From Paractinoplanes atraurantiacus (GTDB taxonomy: Bacteria > Actinomycetota > Actinomycetes > Mycobacteriales > Micromonosporaceae): DNA of 64,000 bases. Below, in pieces: positions 8,306-16,206 of this stretch (positions within the stretch are counted from its first letter, which is position 1; each line of letters opens with the position of its first letter). The stretch spans positions 62,001 to 126,000 of the forward strand of contig NZ_OBDY01000009.1 of NCBI RefSeq assembly GCF_900215205.1. The letters run 5' to 3'. Under the pieces are notes generated by a model. The model had not been told where the DNA came from, ran no database searches, and was given only the letters and a program-made list of their open reading frames with translations. The translations under genes were made by a program, and so were the position numbers.

Positions 8306-9697
8306 ATGTCGGAGAAAAGGGTCGATCCCGAGCGCCTGGCGCTCTGCCTCGCGGTGCTCGCCGAGGTCGAGTCCCTGCCCGTGGAGCACCCCGACGCCGT
8401 GGCCGTGCGCCGGGCCACCGCGGGCATCTACAAGACGGCCAAGCTCCAGCGCCGCCGCGACCGCCGCGACGCCATCCTGGAGAACGACCGCACCGTGACC
8501 GCGTCGACCGCCACCGGCGCCCCCGGCCGCATCGACGACGAGACCGCCGGCATCCCGCTCAAGAGCACCGCCAGGGCCGCCGTGGCCGGCGTGCTGCGCC
8601 AGGCCCGCGGCTGCTACATCTGCAAGCAGCGCTACACCCAGGTCGACGCGTTCTACCACCAGCTGTGCCCGGCCTGCGCCGAGAAGAACCACGACCGCCG
8701 CGACGCCCGCACCGACCTGACCGGCCGGCGGGCCCTGCTCACCGGCGGCCGCGCGAAGATCGGTATGTACATCGCCCTGCGCCTGCTCCGCGACGGCGCC
8801 GACCTGACGATCACCACCCGTTTCCCGCACGACGCGGTCCGCCGCTTCAAGGCCATGCCCGACAGCGCCGACTGGCTCAAGCGCCTGCACGTGGTCGGCA
8901 TCGACCTGCGCGACCCGGCCCAGGTGGTCGCCCTGGCCGACTCGGTCGCGGCCCGCGGTCCGCTGGACATTCTGATCAACAACGCGGCTCAGACCGTACG
9001 CCGTACGCCCGGCTCCTATTCGGCCATCACGGCTGCCGAGAAGGAGCCGCTGCCCTCCGGCGACCTGCCCCAGCTCGAATACATCGGCAGCGTCGGCGCC
9101 TCGCCGGCCGCCGTGCTGACCACCGGCGCCTTCACCCCCCAGCAGGTCACCGAGCTGGCGCTGACCGCCCGCTCGCTGACCATCGACGCCGGCGGCCTGG
9201 TCCCCGACACCACGTCGACCAACAGCTGGAGCGACCGGGTCCACGAGGTCGACGCGCTGGAGCTCCTGGAGGTACAGCTCTGCAACGTGACGGCCCCGTT
9301 CATCCTGGTCAGCCGCCTGCGCGAGTCGATGACCAGGTCACCGTTCCCCCGCCGCTACGTGGTCAACGTCTCGGCCATGGAGGGCGTCTTCAGCCGCGGC
9401 TACAAGGGCGCCGGCCACCCTCATACGAACATGGCCAAGGCCGCCCTGAACATGCTCACCAGGACCAGCGCGGTCGACCTGTTCGCCGACGGCATCCTCA
9501 TGACCAGCGTCGACACCGGCTGGATCACCGACGAGCGCCCGCATCCGACCAAGATGCGCCTGCACGAGGAGGGTTTCCACGCCCCCCTCGACCTGGTCGA
9601 CGGCGCCGCCCGCGTCTACGACCCGATCGTCCGCGGCGAGCTGGGCGAGGACGTCTACGGCTCTTTCCTCAAAGACTACGAGCCAATGCCTTGGTGA
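8306..9697 (+). CDS. Zinc-ribbon-fused, atypical SDR protein
   Basis: The product is 463 aa from the ATG at 8306 (AAGGG 5 bases upstream; an in-frame ATG at 8288 is the alternative). The N-terminal ~100 residues are helical and basic. C103-x2-C106 and C121-x2-C124 then form a probable treble-clef or zinc-ribbon module. From about residue 138 an SDR fold follows: T-G-G-R-A-K-I-G (146-153), D-I-L-I-N-N-A-A (221-228) and V-N-V-S-A at about 353-357. In the active-site segment H-T-N-M-A-K (373-378) the residue four before Lys is Thr instead of the catalytic Tyr. The activity may therefore be altered or absent. It converges with the SARP gene, 5 bases away. Confidence 0.8.
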   Translation: MSEKRVDPERLALCLAVLAEVESLPVEHPDAVAVRRATAGIYKTAKLQRRRDRRDAILENDRTVTASTATGAPGRIDDETAGIPLKSTARAAVAGVLRQARGCYICKQRYTQVDAFYHQLCPACAEKNHDRRDARTDLTGRRALLTGGRAKIGMYIALRLLRDGADLTITTRFPHDAVRRFKAMPDSADWLKRLHVVGIDLRDPAQVVALADSVAARGPLDILINNAAQTVRRTPGSYSAITAAEKEPLPSGDLPQLEYIGSVGASPAAVLTTGAFTPQQVTELALTARSLTIDAGGLVPDTTSTNSWSDRVHEVDALELLEVQLCNVTAPFILVSRLRESMTRSPFPRRYVVNVSAMEGVFSRGYKGAGHPHTNMAKAALNMLTRTSAVDLFADGILMTSVDTGWITDERPHPTKMRLHEEGFHAPLDLVDGAARVYDPIVRGELGEDVYGSFLKDYEPMPW

Positions 9698-9702
9698 GTA
9701 CG

Positions 9703-12450
9703 TCAGTCATCGAGCCGGCGTAGCAATTCCCGGACGCTGGAGAGACTCGGGTGGTCGAGCGCCGTCAGCAGTTGTTCCGCCTCGGTCCAGGCGACGCGCG
9801 CCGCGTCGAGCTGCCCGGCCGCGTGGTGAGAGTCGCCGAGGTGCACCAGCAGATCGGCGGCGAACGCGTCGTGATGCAGGGCCCGGGCCGCGGTGAGGCC
9901 GTGCTGGTAGCAGTCGACGGCCTCGGCGAGGTGACCGAGGTGGTGGTGGGCGTATCCCAGGCTGTCCCAGGCGCCGGCGGCGCCGTGCAGGTCGTCGTCC
10001 GCCTCGAAGAGCTCCAGCGCCTGCCGGCAGTACGGCAGGGTCTGCTCGAACTCGCCGAGCAGCGCGTGGTACCACCCGACCGCGTTCAGCGCCTCGGCGT
10101 GCCCGGTCCGGTCGTCGGTGCCGGCGTAGAGCTCCAGAGCCTGCCGAGCGTGCTCGAGGGCGGTCGCGGGCTGCTTCTGCTGGCCACACAGGTACGCCAG
10201 GTGGTGCTGGGTGCGGGCCTGGCCGATGCGGTCGCCCGCCGTCGTGAAGAGCTCCAGCGCGCGCTTCAGGTTGTCGTCCGCCTCACCGTAGCGGCCGAGC
10301 CGGATGCAGGCCTGAGACAGGTTGCGGTGCCCGTAGGCGCGCGCCGGTAGCTCGCCGAGGCGGCCCGCGCACGCGATGCCGATCGGCCAGGCCTCGACCT
10401 GATCGTGCAGATGGCCCTTCCGGGCGGAGTAGGTGTCCACCGCCCAGGCCAGCTGCCACGCGAGCCGGTCGAGCCCCGCCGCGGCGGCCTGCCGCAGGGC
10501 GGCCAACAGGACGGCGCGGTGCTCGCCGTACCAGGCCATGGCGGCGCCGAGGTCCTTCAGCCGCTCCGGGCGCGCGCCGGCGGCCGGCTCGCCGAGGGGC
10601 AGCGCGATGGGTTCACGGGTCGGGTTGAGCAGGCGATCCGCCGCGTACGCGGTGTGCGTGTAGTGATCGAGCAGGCGGACCGTGGCCGACCGGCGGACGT
10701 CCTCCGGGTCGTCGCGGCGGGCCAGCTCGGCGGCGTACTCGCGCAGCAGGTCGTGCTGGCTGTAGCGGCCGAGGGCGTACTCGGTGACCAGGCTGGCCCG
10801 GGTCAGCTCGCGCAGGGGCGCGCGGAGGTCCCGCTCCGGCAGCCCGGCCAGGCTGCTCAGCGCGGGCACGTCGAAGTCGGGTCCGGCGGCGAGACCGAGC
10901 AGCCGGAACAGCCGCGCGGCGGGCCCGCTCAGCGCGGCGTACGACCACGAGAGCACCGCCCGCACATCACTGGCCGGGTCGCCGGCCTCCAGCGCGGTCA
11001 GCCGGTCATTGGCCTCGCTGAGCTCGGCGGCGAGCGCGGTCAGGGGAAAGTTCGTCTGCCGGGTCCGGGCCGCGGCGATCGCCAGCGCCAGCGGCAGCCG
11101 GGCGCAGGCCGTGATCACCTGATCGAGGGCGCCGCGCTGAGCCACGGCCGCCGGCCCGAGCCGGTTGATCAGCAGCTCCTCGGCCTCCACCCAGGACAGC
11201 AGGCCGAGCGGCACGGAGGACGCGCCGTCGGCCAGCAGACCGGTGAGGTGAGCCCGGCTGGTCACCACGACGGCGACGGTGGCGGTGCCCGGCAGCAACG
11301 GCCGGACCTGCTCGACGTCGCGGGCGTTGTCCAGCACCAGCAGCAGCCGCCGGCCGGCGACCACGCTGCGGTACAGGGCGGCCTGCGCGTCGAGAGTGGC
11401 CGGCACCCGCTCGGGCGCGACGCCCAGCGCGTCGAGCAGGCTGCGGAGCGCCTCCTGCGGGGAGACGACCTGTCCGGTGGGGCCGAAGCCGCGCAGGCTC
11501 AGGAAGATCTGGCCGTCCGGAAAACGGGACCGGACCTGGTGGGACCAGTGCACGGCCAGGGCGGTCTTGCCCACCCCGGCGGTGCCGGACACCACCGCCA
11601 CGGCCATCGCCGTCTCCGCGAGCAGATCGTCCAGCGCGTGCAGGGCCCGGGCCCGGCCGGCGAAACCGGGAACGTCCGCCGGCAGTTGGGCCGGCACGAC
11701 AACGGTGACCTGGGCTCCGGCGGGTTCGCCCCGCAGAATGGCCTGGTGCAGGGCCTGCAACGTGGCGCTGGGGTCGGCGCCCAGCTCCTCGGCGAGCCGG
11801 CGGCGGAACTCGGCGTAATAGGCCAGCGCGTCGGCGGGCCGCCCGGCGGCGGCATAGGCACGCATCACCACATCGGCCAGCGGCTCGGTCAGCGGGTGAT
11901 CGACGGCGAGCTCGGCCAGTGGCCCGAGCACCGCGAGCGGGCTGCCGGCCCGCAGCTCGGCGAGCCCCCAGTCCACCGTGGCGGCGAGATACTGCTCCCG
12001 GTACGCGTGCCGGGAGCGCTCCACCCAGCTGCCCTTCAACCCGTCGAGCGGCTCCGCCCGCCACAACCCGCGGGCCGCGCGCAGCAGCGTCAGCGCGGTG
12101 GCCGGGTCGGCGCCGCGGGCACGCCGCACGTGGTCGGCGAACCGGTGGGCGTCGACGCGTTCGGGCGCCACGTCGAGCACGTAACCACTGGAGCGGCGCA
12201 GCAGACGGGCCGGCGGTGTGCCCGCCGCTTCGGCCAGCACCCGCCGAAGGTGCGTGATGTGCACCTGCAGCACCCGGCCCGCCGTTGGAGGCGGCTCGTC
12301 CCACACGCGCGCGGCAAGAGCCTCAAGGGTGACCGGCCGGCCCGCATCGACCGCCAGGGCCGCCAGCGTGTGCCGTCGCTGCGGCGGGCCGAGCTCGACC
12401 GCCCGGCCGTCCGCCCAGATCTCCACCGGACCCAGCAGGCGGACCTCCAC
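9703..12450 (-). CDS. SARP/AfsR-type regulator (BTAD, NB-ARC, TPR)
   Basis: The protein has 915 aa. Residues 1-95 form an OmpR-like winged helix (E-V-R-L-L-G-P-V-E start, T-H-L-R-R-V-L recognition region). Residues 95-245 are the bacterial transcriptional activator domain. An NB-ARC ATPase follows with the P-loop S-G-T-A-G-V-G-K-T-A at 288-297 and L-L-L-V-L-D-N-A about 90 residues on. TPR-like repeats fill about 640-915. This is the AfsR/SARP architecture of actinobacterial activators of secondary metabolism and development. The start is GTG. No biosynthetic cluster is visible nearby, so it may be a global or orphan regulator. Confidence 0.92.
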   Translation of the reverse strand: MEVRLLGPVEIWADGRAVELGPPQRRHTLAALAVDAGRPVTLEALAARVWDEPPPTAGRVLQVHITHLRRVLAEAAGTPPARLLRRSSGYVLDVAPERVDAHRFADHVRRARGADPATALTLLRAARGLWRAEPLDGLKGSWVERSRHAYREQYLAATVDWGLAELRAGSPLAVLGPLAELAVDHPLTEPLADVVMRAYAAAGRPADALAYYAEFRRRLAEELGADPSATLQALHQAILRGEPAGAQVTVVVPAQLPADVPGFAGRARALHALDDLLAETAMAVAVVSGTAGVGKTALAVHWSHQVRSRFPDGQIFLSLRGFGPTGQVVSPQEALRSLLDALGVAPERVPATLDAQAALYRSVVAGRRLLLVLDNARDVEQVRPLLPGTATVAVVVTSRAHLTGLLADGASSVPLGLLSWVEAEELLINRLGPAAVAQRGALDQVITACARLPLALAIAAARTRQTNFPLTALAAELSEANDRLTALEAGDPASDVRAVLSWSYAALSGPAARLFRLLGLAAGPDFDVPALSSLAGLPERDLRAPLRELTRASLVTEYALGRYSQHDLLREYAAELARRDDPEDVRRSATVRLLDHYTHTAYAADRLLNPTREPIALPLGEPAAGARPERLKDLGAAMAWYGEHRAVLLAALRQAAAAGLDRLAWQLAWAVDTYSARKGHLHDQVEAWPIGIACAGRLGELPARAYGHRNLSQACIRLGRYGEADDNLKRALELFTTAGDRIGQARTQHHLAYLCGQQKQPATALEHARQALELYAGTDDRTGHAEALNAVGWYHALLGEFEQTLPYCRQALELFEADDDLHGAAGAWDSLGYAHHHLGHLAEAVDCYQHGLTAARALHHDAFAADLLVHLGDSHHAAGQLDAARVAWTEAEQLLTALDHPSLSSVRELLRRLDD

Positions 12451-12517
12451 CCCGGTCCCCCATCCTCGAACGCCGACACTCCCCAGTGGACCAGCCTCAC
12501 ATCCGCCGGCCCCGGCG

Positions 12518-12534
12518 ACAACATTTTATTAACA
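12518..12534. promoter_or_regulatory. AT-rich segment in the divergent promoter region
   Basis: The 184-bp gap between the divergent SARP and SRPBCC genes contains ACAACATTTTATTAACA, strikingly AT-rich for this genome. It probably marks promoter or regulator-binding DNA serving one or both genes. No clear -35/-10 pair can be fixed by eye. Confidence 0.3.
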
Positions 12535-12634
12535 GCGAGGCCCCAAGCTTGGTCTCACCACGAACGGGCCGGGCCATGGAAAGACGGGGGTGGCTCGGCC
12601 CTGTTCACGGCCGCGCAGATGCTTTGCTGTGCGC

Positions 12635-13054
12635 ATGAGACTTGACGGTGGTTTTACCCTACGGCTGGCTGTCGCCGAAGCCTTCCAGCTCTTCACCGCG
12701 CGAGGCGAACGCGACTGGGTCGAAGGCTGGGAGCCGGTGTTCCCCGAAGCCGTCGCCGACGACGCCGCGGTGGGCACGGTGTTCCTGACCGACCACGGAG
12801 GACAGCCCGTCACCTGGGTCGTCGTCGACCGCGAAGGAGACCGCCGCATCCGGTACGCCCGGGTCGCCGCGGGCCGCGACGCCGGCACGGTGGACGTCCG
12901 GCTGACGCCGGTCGACAGCCTTACCGAGGTCACGGTCACCTATGAGCTCACCGCGTTGACACCCGAGGGCGGCGAATGGCTCAGGAAGTTCGCCGCCGAC
13001 TATCCCGACATGATGTCGTCGTGGGAGTCAGCAATCGCGAAGTCGCTCAGCTGA
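12635..13054 (+). CDS. SRPBCC (START-like) family protein
   Basis: The 139-aa protein starts at the ATG at 12635 (M-R-L-D-G-G-F-T-L). It shows the alternating beta pattern of polyketide-cyclase/START-like folds, with paired strands such as T-W-V-V-V-D-R and Y-A-R-V and the C-terminal long helix W-L-R-K-F-A-A-D-Y. These small hydrophobic-cavity proteins bind lipids, polyketides or other ligands; which ligand is not evident. It ends 49 bases upstream of the amyloid-motif cassette on the same strand, but nothing in the sequence ties it to that system. Confidence 0.7.
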   Translation: MRLDGGFTLRLAVAEAFQLFTARGERDWVEGWEPVFPEAVADDAAVGTVFLTDHGGQPVTWVVVDREGDRRIRYARVAAGRDAGTVDVRLTPVDSLTEVTVTYELTALTPEGGEWLRKFAADYPDMMSSWESAIAKSLS

Positions 13055-13103
13055 CCCGGCGCGTCGCGATTCGAAATGCTCGCGCCTGGGACAATGGGAC
13101 CCG

Positions 13104-16100
13104 ATGATCAGCAACAGTTCCGGCGTGCAGGTCGGCGACGGCAACACTCAGCACAACCACTTCTACGGGCTCCCCACGCCCGGCGTGCTGCTGACGGAGT
13201 GGTGGAACGACACGTGGTTGCCGTTCACCGACCCTCCCCTCGGCGCGGAGATCGTGCTGGCCGGGCGCCAGGAGCAGGCCGCCGCTCTGCGCGCTGCGCT
13301 CGACGCCGGCCCGGCCGTCGTCGAGGTCGGGGGCGAGCTGGGCTCGCTGGAGCTGAAGGCGTTCATCGCGGCGGCCCTGAACGGCACACCGCTGGGCGAC
13401 CGCACACTGCTGGTTGACGATCAGGCGGCCCTCCGCGCCCACCTGGCCGAGCAGGAGCCTCGAAACCTGGCCGTGCCGACCAGCGTGCCGCTGAACGAGA
13501 TCCCGCTCCGGCGCCCGCACACCATCCTGGTGTACGGCAGGCACGTGCCGAGCCCGGCCGTGACAGTGTCCGCGCTCGACGAGGAGGAGGTCGAGCGACA
13601 CCTGTCCGCGGCCTCGATTGAGCCGGACCGGGCACGCTCCCTCGGCGTCCTCGCCCGGCGCGGGCTGGGCCAGCTGTGGCGGGCCCTGGCAAGACACCGC
13701 TCGCTCGCCATCCCGCCCTGGGCCCGGTCGGCCGATATTCGCCTCCGGCGGCTGGCGCTGCTGGGCGGCTGGCACGGCGATCACGCCGGTGACCGCGCGA
13801 TCGTCAGCGCGTTCACCGGAGTGGACGACACCGAGGTGGCCCAGATCGCCGCCCGGGCGGCCGCGGATCCGGACTCGGCGTTGCTCGGGCATCTGGGCCA
13901 GCGGTGGTACGTGCAGGCGCCTGAGGACACCATCGTCCTGTTGGCGCCCGGCCTCACCCAGGACGATCTGGCGGCTTTCGCCGATCTGGCGATCCGCGTC
14001 CTCAGCTCACGCGGCGGGTCGGTGGCGATCCGGCGCGGCATCGCGGGGTCCCTGGTCATCCTCGCGGTCCGCGGTGGTTCGGCCGGCCTCGCGCACCGGG
14101 TGGTCCGCGAGGTCTTGGCTCAGGCCGACGCTTCCCTCGCCGACGTGGTCACGTATTTGGCCGAGGCGTCCCCGGACGCATTCCTCGACGCCATGCGGTC
14201 CGGGAACTCCTACTCCCGGGAGGGGCTGGAACTCGTGGCCTGGTCGACCGAGCACTTCTCCGGTGCGGTCGAGGTTCTGGCCCGGCGGGCCCCGACCGAC
14301 GCGGGTCGCTCGCTTACCGAGATCTTCGAGGTCACGTGGCCGCAGACCAACGCACCACGGCCGGTCCGGCTACGCGCCCTGAAGCGGATGCTCCGCGACG
14401 AGCCCGACGTCGGTCGGACGCTGCTGCTCGACCTGCTCCGGTCGGCCCGGCACGGACCCGTCGGCACGGTCCACCCGACGCCGCTCCTGCGGGACTGGCC
14501 GATACCGGGCGCACCGCCGCCGGCCGAGGCCTACGCCGCCCTCCGGGACGTCACCGGCCTGGCCCTGGAGGACCTTGGCGACGACCCCGAGCGCTTCCTC
14601 GCTCTCATCCCGCTGTCCGACAACCTGCCCGACGACCAGCGCCTCGACTTCATGGAACGGCTGACGTCCCTGTCCGGATCGGTCGACGACCAGGACATGC
14701 GGCGGCGCCTGTCCGAGGCGCTGCGCGAACTGATCGCGCTGCACACCGGCGTCGGCGAGGCGCCCTGGGCCATGTCGGCCGACCAGCTCGCGCCGTTCCG
14801 GCAGGCCGCCGACGCGCTCGCGCCGGCGCAACCGGCCGACCGGACGTTCTGGCTGTTCGGCGACCGGTGGCCGCAGCTGGAGGGTGTCACGAGAAGACGG
14901 TCGAGCGCGGAGTACTTCACCGAGCTGTCGCGGCTGCGAACCGAGGCGATGGCGCGGATCCTGGCCTGCGGCGGTCTCGACGCGCTGGTGGTGCTCGCCG
15001 ACCGGACCGGGAACGGCGACTTGATCGGGGCCGCCCTCGCCCAGTCGTCCACCGAGCACGACGACGTGCTGCTGACCTGGCTGTCCGAGGACCGCCCGGC
15101 GAGCCGGCCGGACATCGCGTTCGAGTACTTCGCGCTGCGGATCCGGGGCGGCGCCGACTACCTCGACCGCACCTCGGATCCGACTGCACGGGCGAGGCTG
15201 CTGCTGGCGCGGCGCGACCCGGAGAACACCGATCCCAGCCCCGAGGCGGCCGCCGTCTACTGGAGCGAGTTTGGGATCAACGGGCTCGGCCCGGAGTTCG
15301 CCGGGGTCGCGAAGGCGGCGGCCGGCCTGATCGGCGTGGGCCGGTTCTCGGCGGCCCTGGATCTGATCGCGATGTACGCCGAACAGGTCGACACGCCCGA
15401 GGTCGCCGCCGAGGCAGCCAACGCCTGTGAGGGATATGCCCAATCGGCGGAACAGGACCGCCAGCTGTCCGGGTACGAGCTGCAGCTCGTCGTCGAGCTG
15501 CTCGAACGCCACCGGGACACGCTCGGAGCGCATCGGGTGACCGAGATCGAGCTGAGCCTCGTCCTCCTCCTGCGGCACGACGCCCGCACGCCGACCATCC
15601 ACGCCCGACTCGCCGAGGACCCCGCCTTCTTCGCCGAGCTCGTCGAGACGGCTTTCCGGGCCGAGGGCTCCGACGAGACCGTCGACGATCCGGACCAGGT
15701 CGCCCGGATCCGCGCCATCTCCCAGGTCCTGCGGTCCTGGCGCCGCTGCCCGGGCACCGGCCCGGACGGGACCATCGACGCCGAGGCCCTCGCGGCCTGG
15801 GTCGAGGAGGTGAGGCGACGGCTGTCGGCCTCGGGCCGGCTGCGCCTCGCCGACGGGAAGATCGGCGCCGTCCTCGCTTTCGCCGAGCCGGGCGACGACG
15901 GCTCAGTGCCACCGCTCGCCGTGCGCGAGGTGCTGGAGGACGCCGGCAGCGCCGCGATGGACAGTGGCCTCTGGGGTGGTCTCTACAACCGGCGCGGGGT
16001 GACGTGGCGAGGCGCCCGGGACGGGGGCACTCAGGAACGGACGCTCGTCGAGCGCTATCGGGAGTACGAACGACAGGCCGAGGGCTGGCCTCGGTCGCAA

Positions 16101-16193
16101 CGGATTCTCCGGCAACTGGCCGAGACGTACGAGCAGGAGAGCCGCGAGCACGAGCACGATGCCGAGGTCCGGCGCCGCGGGATCGAGTGGTGA
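13104..16193 (+). CDS. STAND-like sensor with N-terminal RHIM-like amyloid motif
   Basis: The product has 1,029 aa. Residues 8-20 read V-Q-V-G-D-G-N-T-Q-H-N-H-F, matching the RHIM core [IV]-Q-[VIL]-G-x-x-N. After a short linker comes a region resembling a STAND NTPase with a degenerate P-loop: V-V-E-V-G-G-E-L-G-S-L at about 72-82 has no G-K-[ST]. A possible Walker-B-like strand T-L-L-V-D-D lies at 101-106. The rest is soluble and helical, as expected of a winged-helix and superhelical sensor region, with no transmembrane segment. The next gene begins 13 bases downstream and ends in the same motif. Read with fungal NLR/HET-s and bacterial BASS systems, this would be the receptor half; that role is inference. 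Confidence 0.75.
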   Translation: MISNSSGVQVGDGNTQHNHFYGLPTPGVLLTEWWNDTWLPFTDPPLGAEIVLAGRQEQAAALRAALDAGPAVVEVGGELGSLELKAFIAAALNGTPLGDRTLLVDDQAALRAHLAEQEPRNLAVPTSVPLNEIPLRRPHTILVYGRHVPSPAVTVSALDEEEVERHLSAASIEPDRARSLGVLARRGLGQLWRALARHRSLAIPPWARSADIRLRRLALLGGWHGDHAGDRAIVSAFTGVDDTEVAQIAARAAADPDSALLGHLGQRWYVQAPEDTIVLLAPGLTQDDLAAFADLAIRVLSSRGGSVAIRRGIAGSLVILAVRGGSAGLAHRVVREVLAQADASLADVVTYLAEASPDAFLDAMRSGNSYSREGLELVAWSTEHFSGAVEVLARRAPTDAGRSLTEIFEVTWPQTNAPRPVRLRALKRMLRDEPDVGRTLLLDLLRSARHGPVGTVHPTPLLRDWPIPGAPPPAEAYAALRDVTGLALEDLGDDPERFLALIPLSDNLPDDQRLDFMERLTSLSGSVDDQDMRRRLSEALRELIALHTGVGEAPWAMSADQLAPFRQAADALAPAQPADRTFWLFGDRWPQLEGVTRRRSSAEYFTELSRLRTEAMARILACGGLDALVVLADRTGNGDLIGAALAQSSTEHDDVLLTWLSEDRPASRPDIAFEYFALRIRGGADYLDRTSDPTARARLLLARRDPENTDPSPEAAAVYWSEFGINGLGPEFAGVAKAAAGLIGVGRFSAALDLIAMYAEQVDTPEVAAEAANACEGYAQSAEQDRQLSGYELQLVVELLERHRDTLGAHRVTEIELSLVLLLRHDARTPTIHARLAEDPAFFAELVETAFRAEGSDETVDDPDQVARIRAISQVLRSWRRCPGTGPDGTIDAEALAAWVEEVRRRLSASGRLRLADGKIGAVLAFAEPGDDGSVPPLAVREVLEDAGSAAMDSGLWGGLYNRRGVTWRGARDGGTQERTLVERYREYERQAEGWPRSQRILRQLAETYEQESREHEHDAEVRRRGIEW
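13125..13163 (+). other. RHIM-like amyloid motif, sensor N-terminus
   Basis: Codons for residues 8-20 of the STAND-like protein (V-Q-V-G-D-G-N-T-Q-H-N-H-F). Seven of 13 positions (Q, G, D, N, Q, H, N), plus the final F, are identical to the motif at the end of the downstream gene; the remaining core positions are conservative (V/L, V/I). A G follows two residues after F in both proteins. Confidence 0.75.
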
Positions 16194-16206
16194 CGATGGA
16201 GATGAC

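Noticed and set aside
10405..12645. A ~746-codon plus-strand frame opposite the SARP regulator
   Set aside because: It is the complement of a clearly recognised BTAD/NB-ARC/TPR gene and has shadow-like composition.
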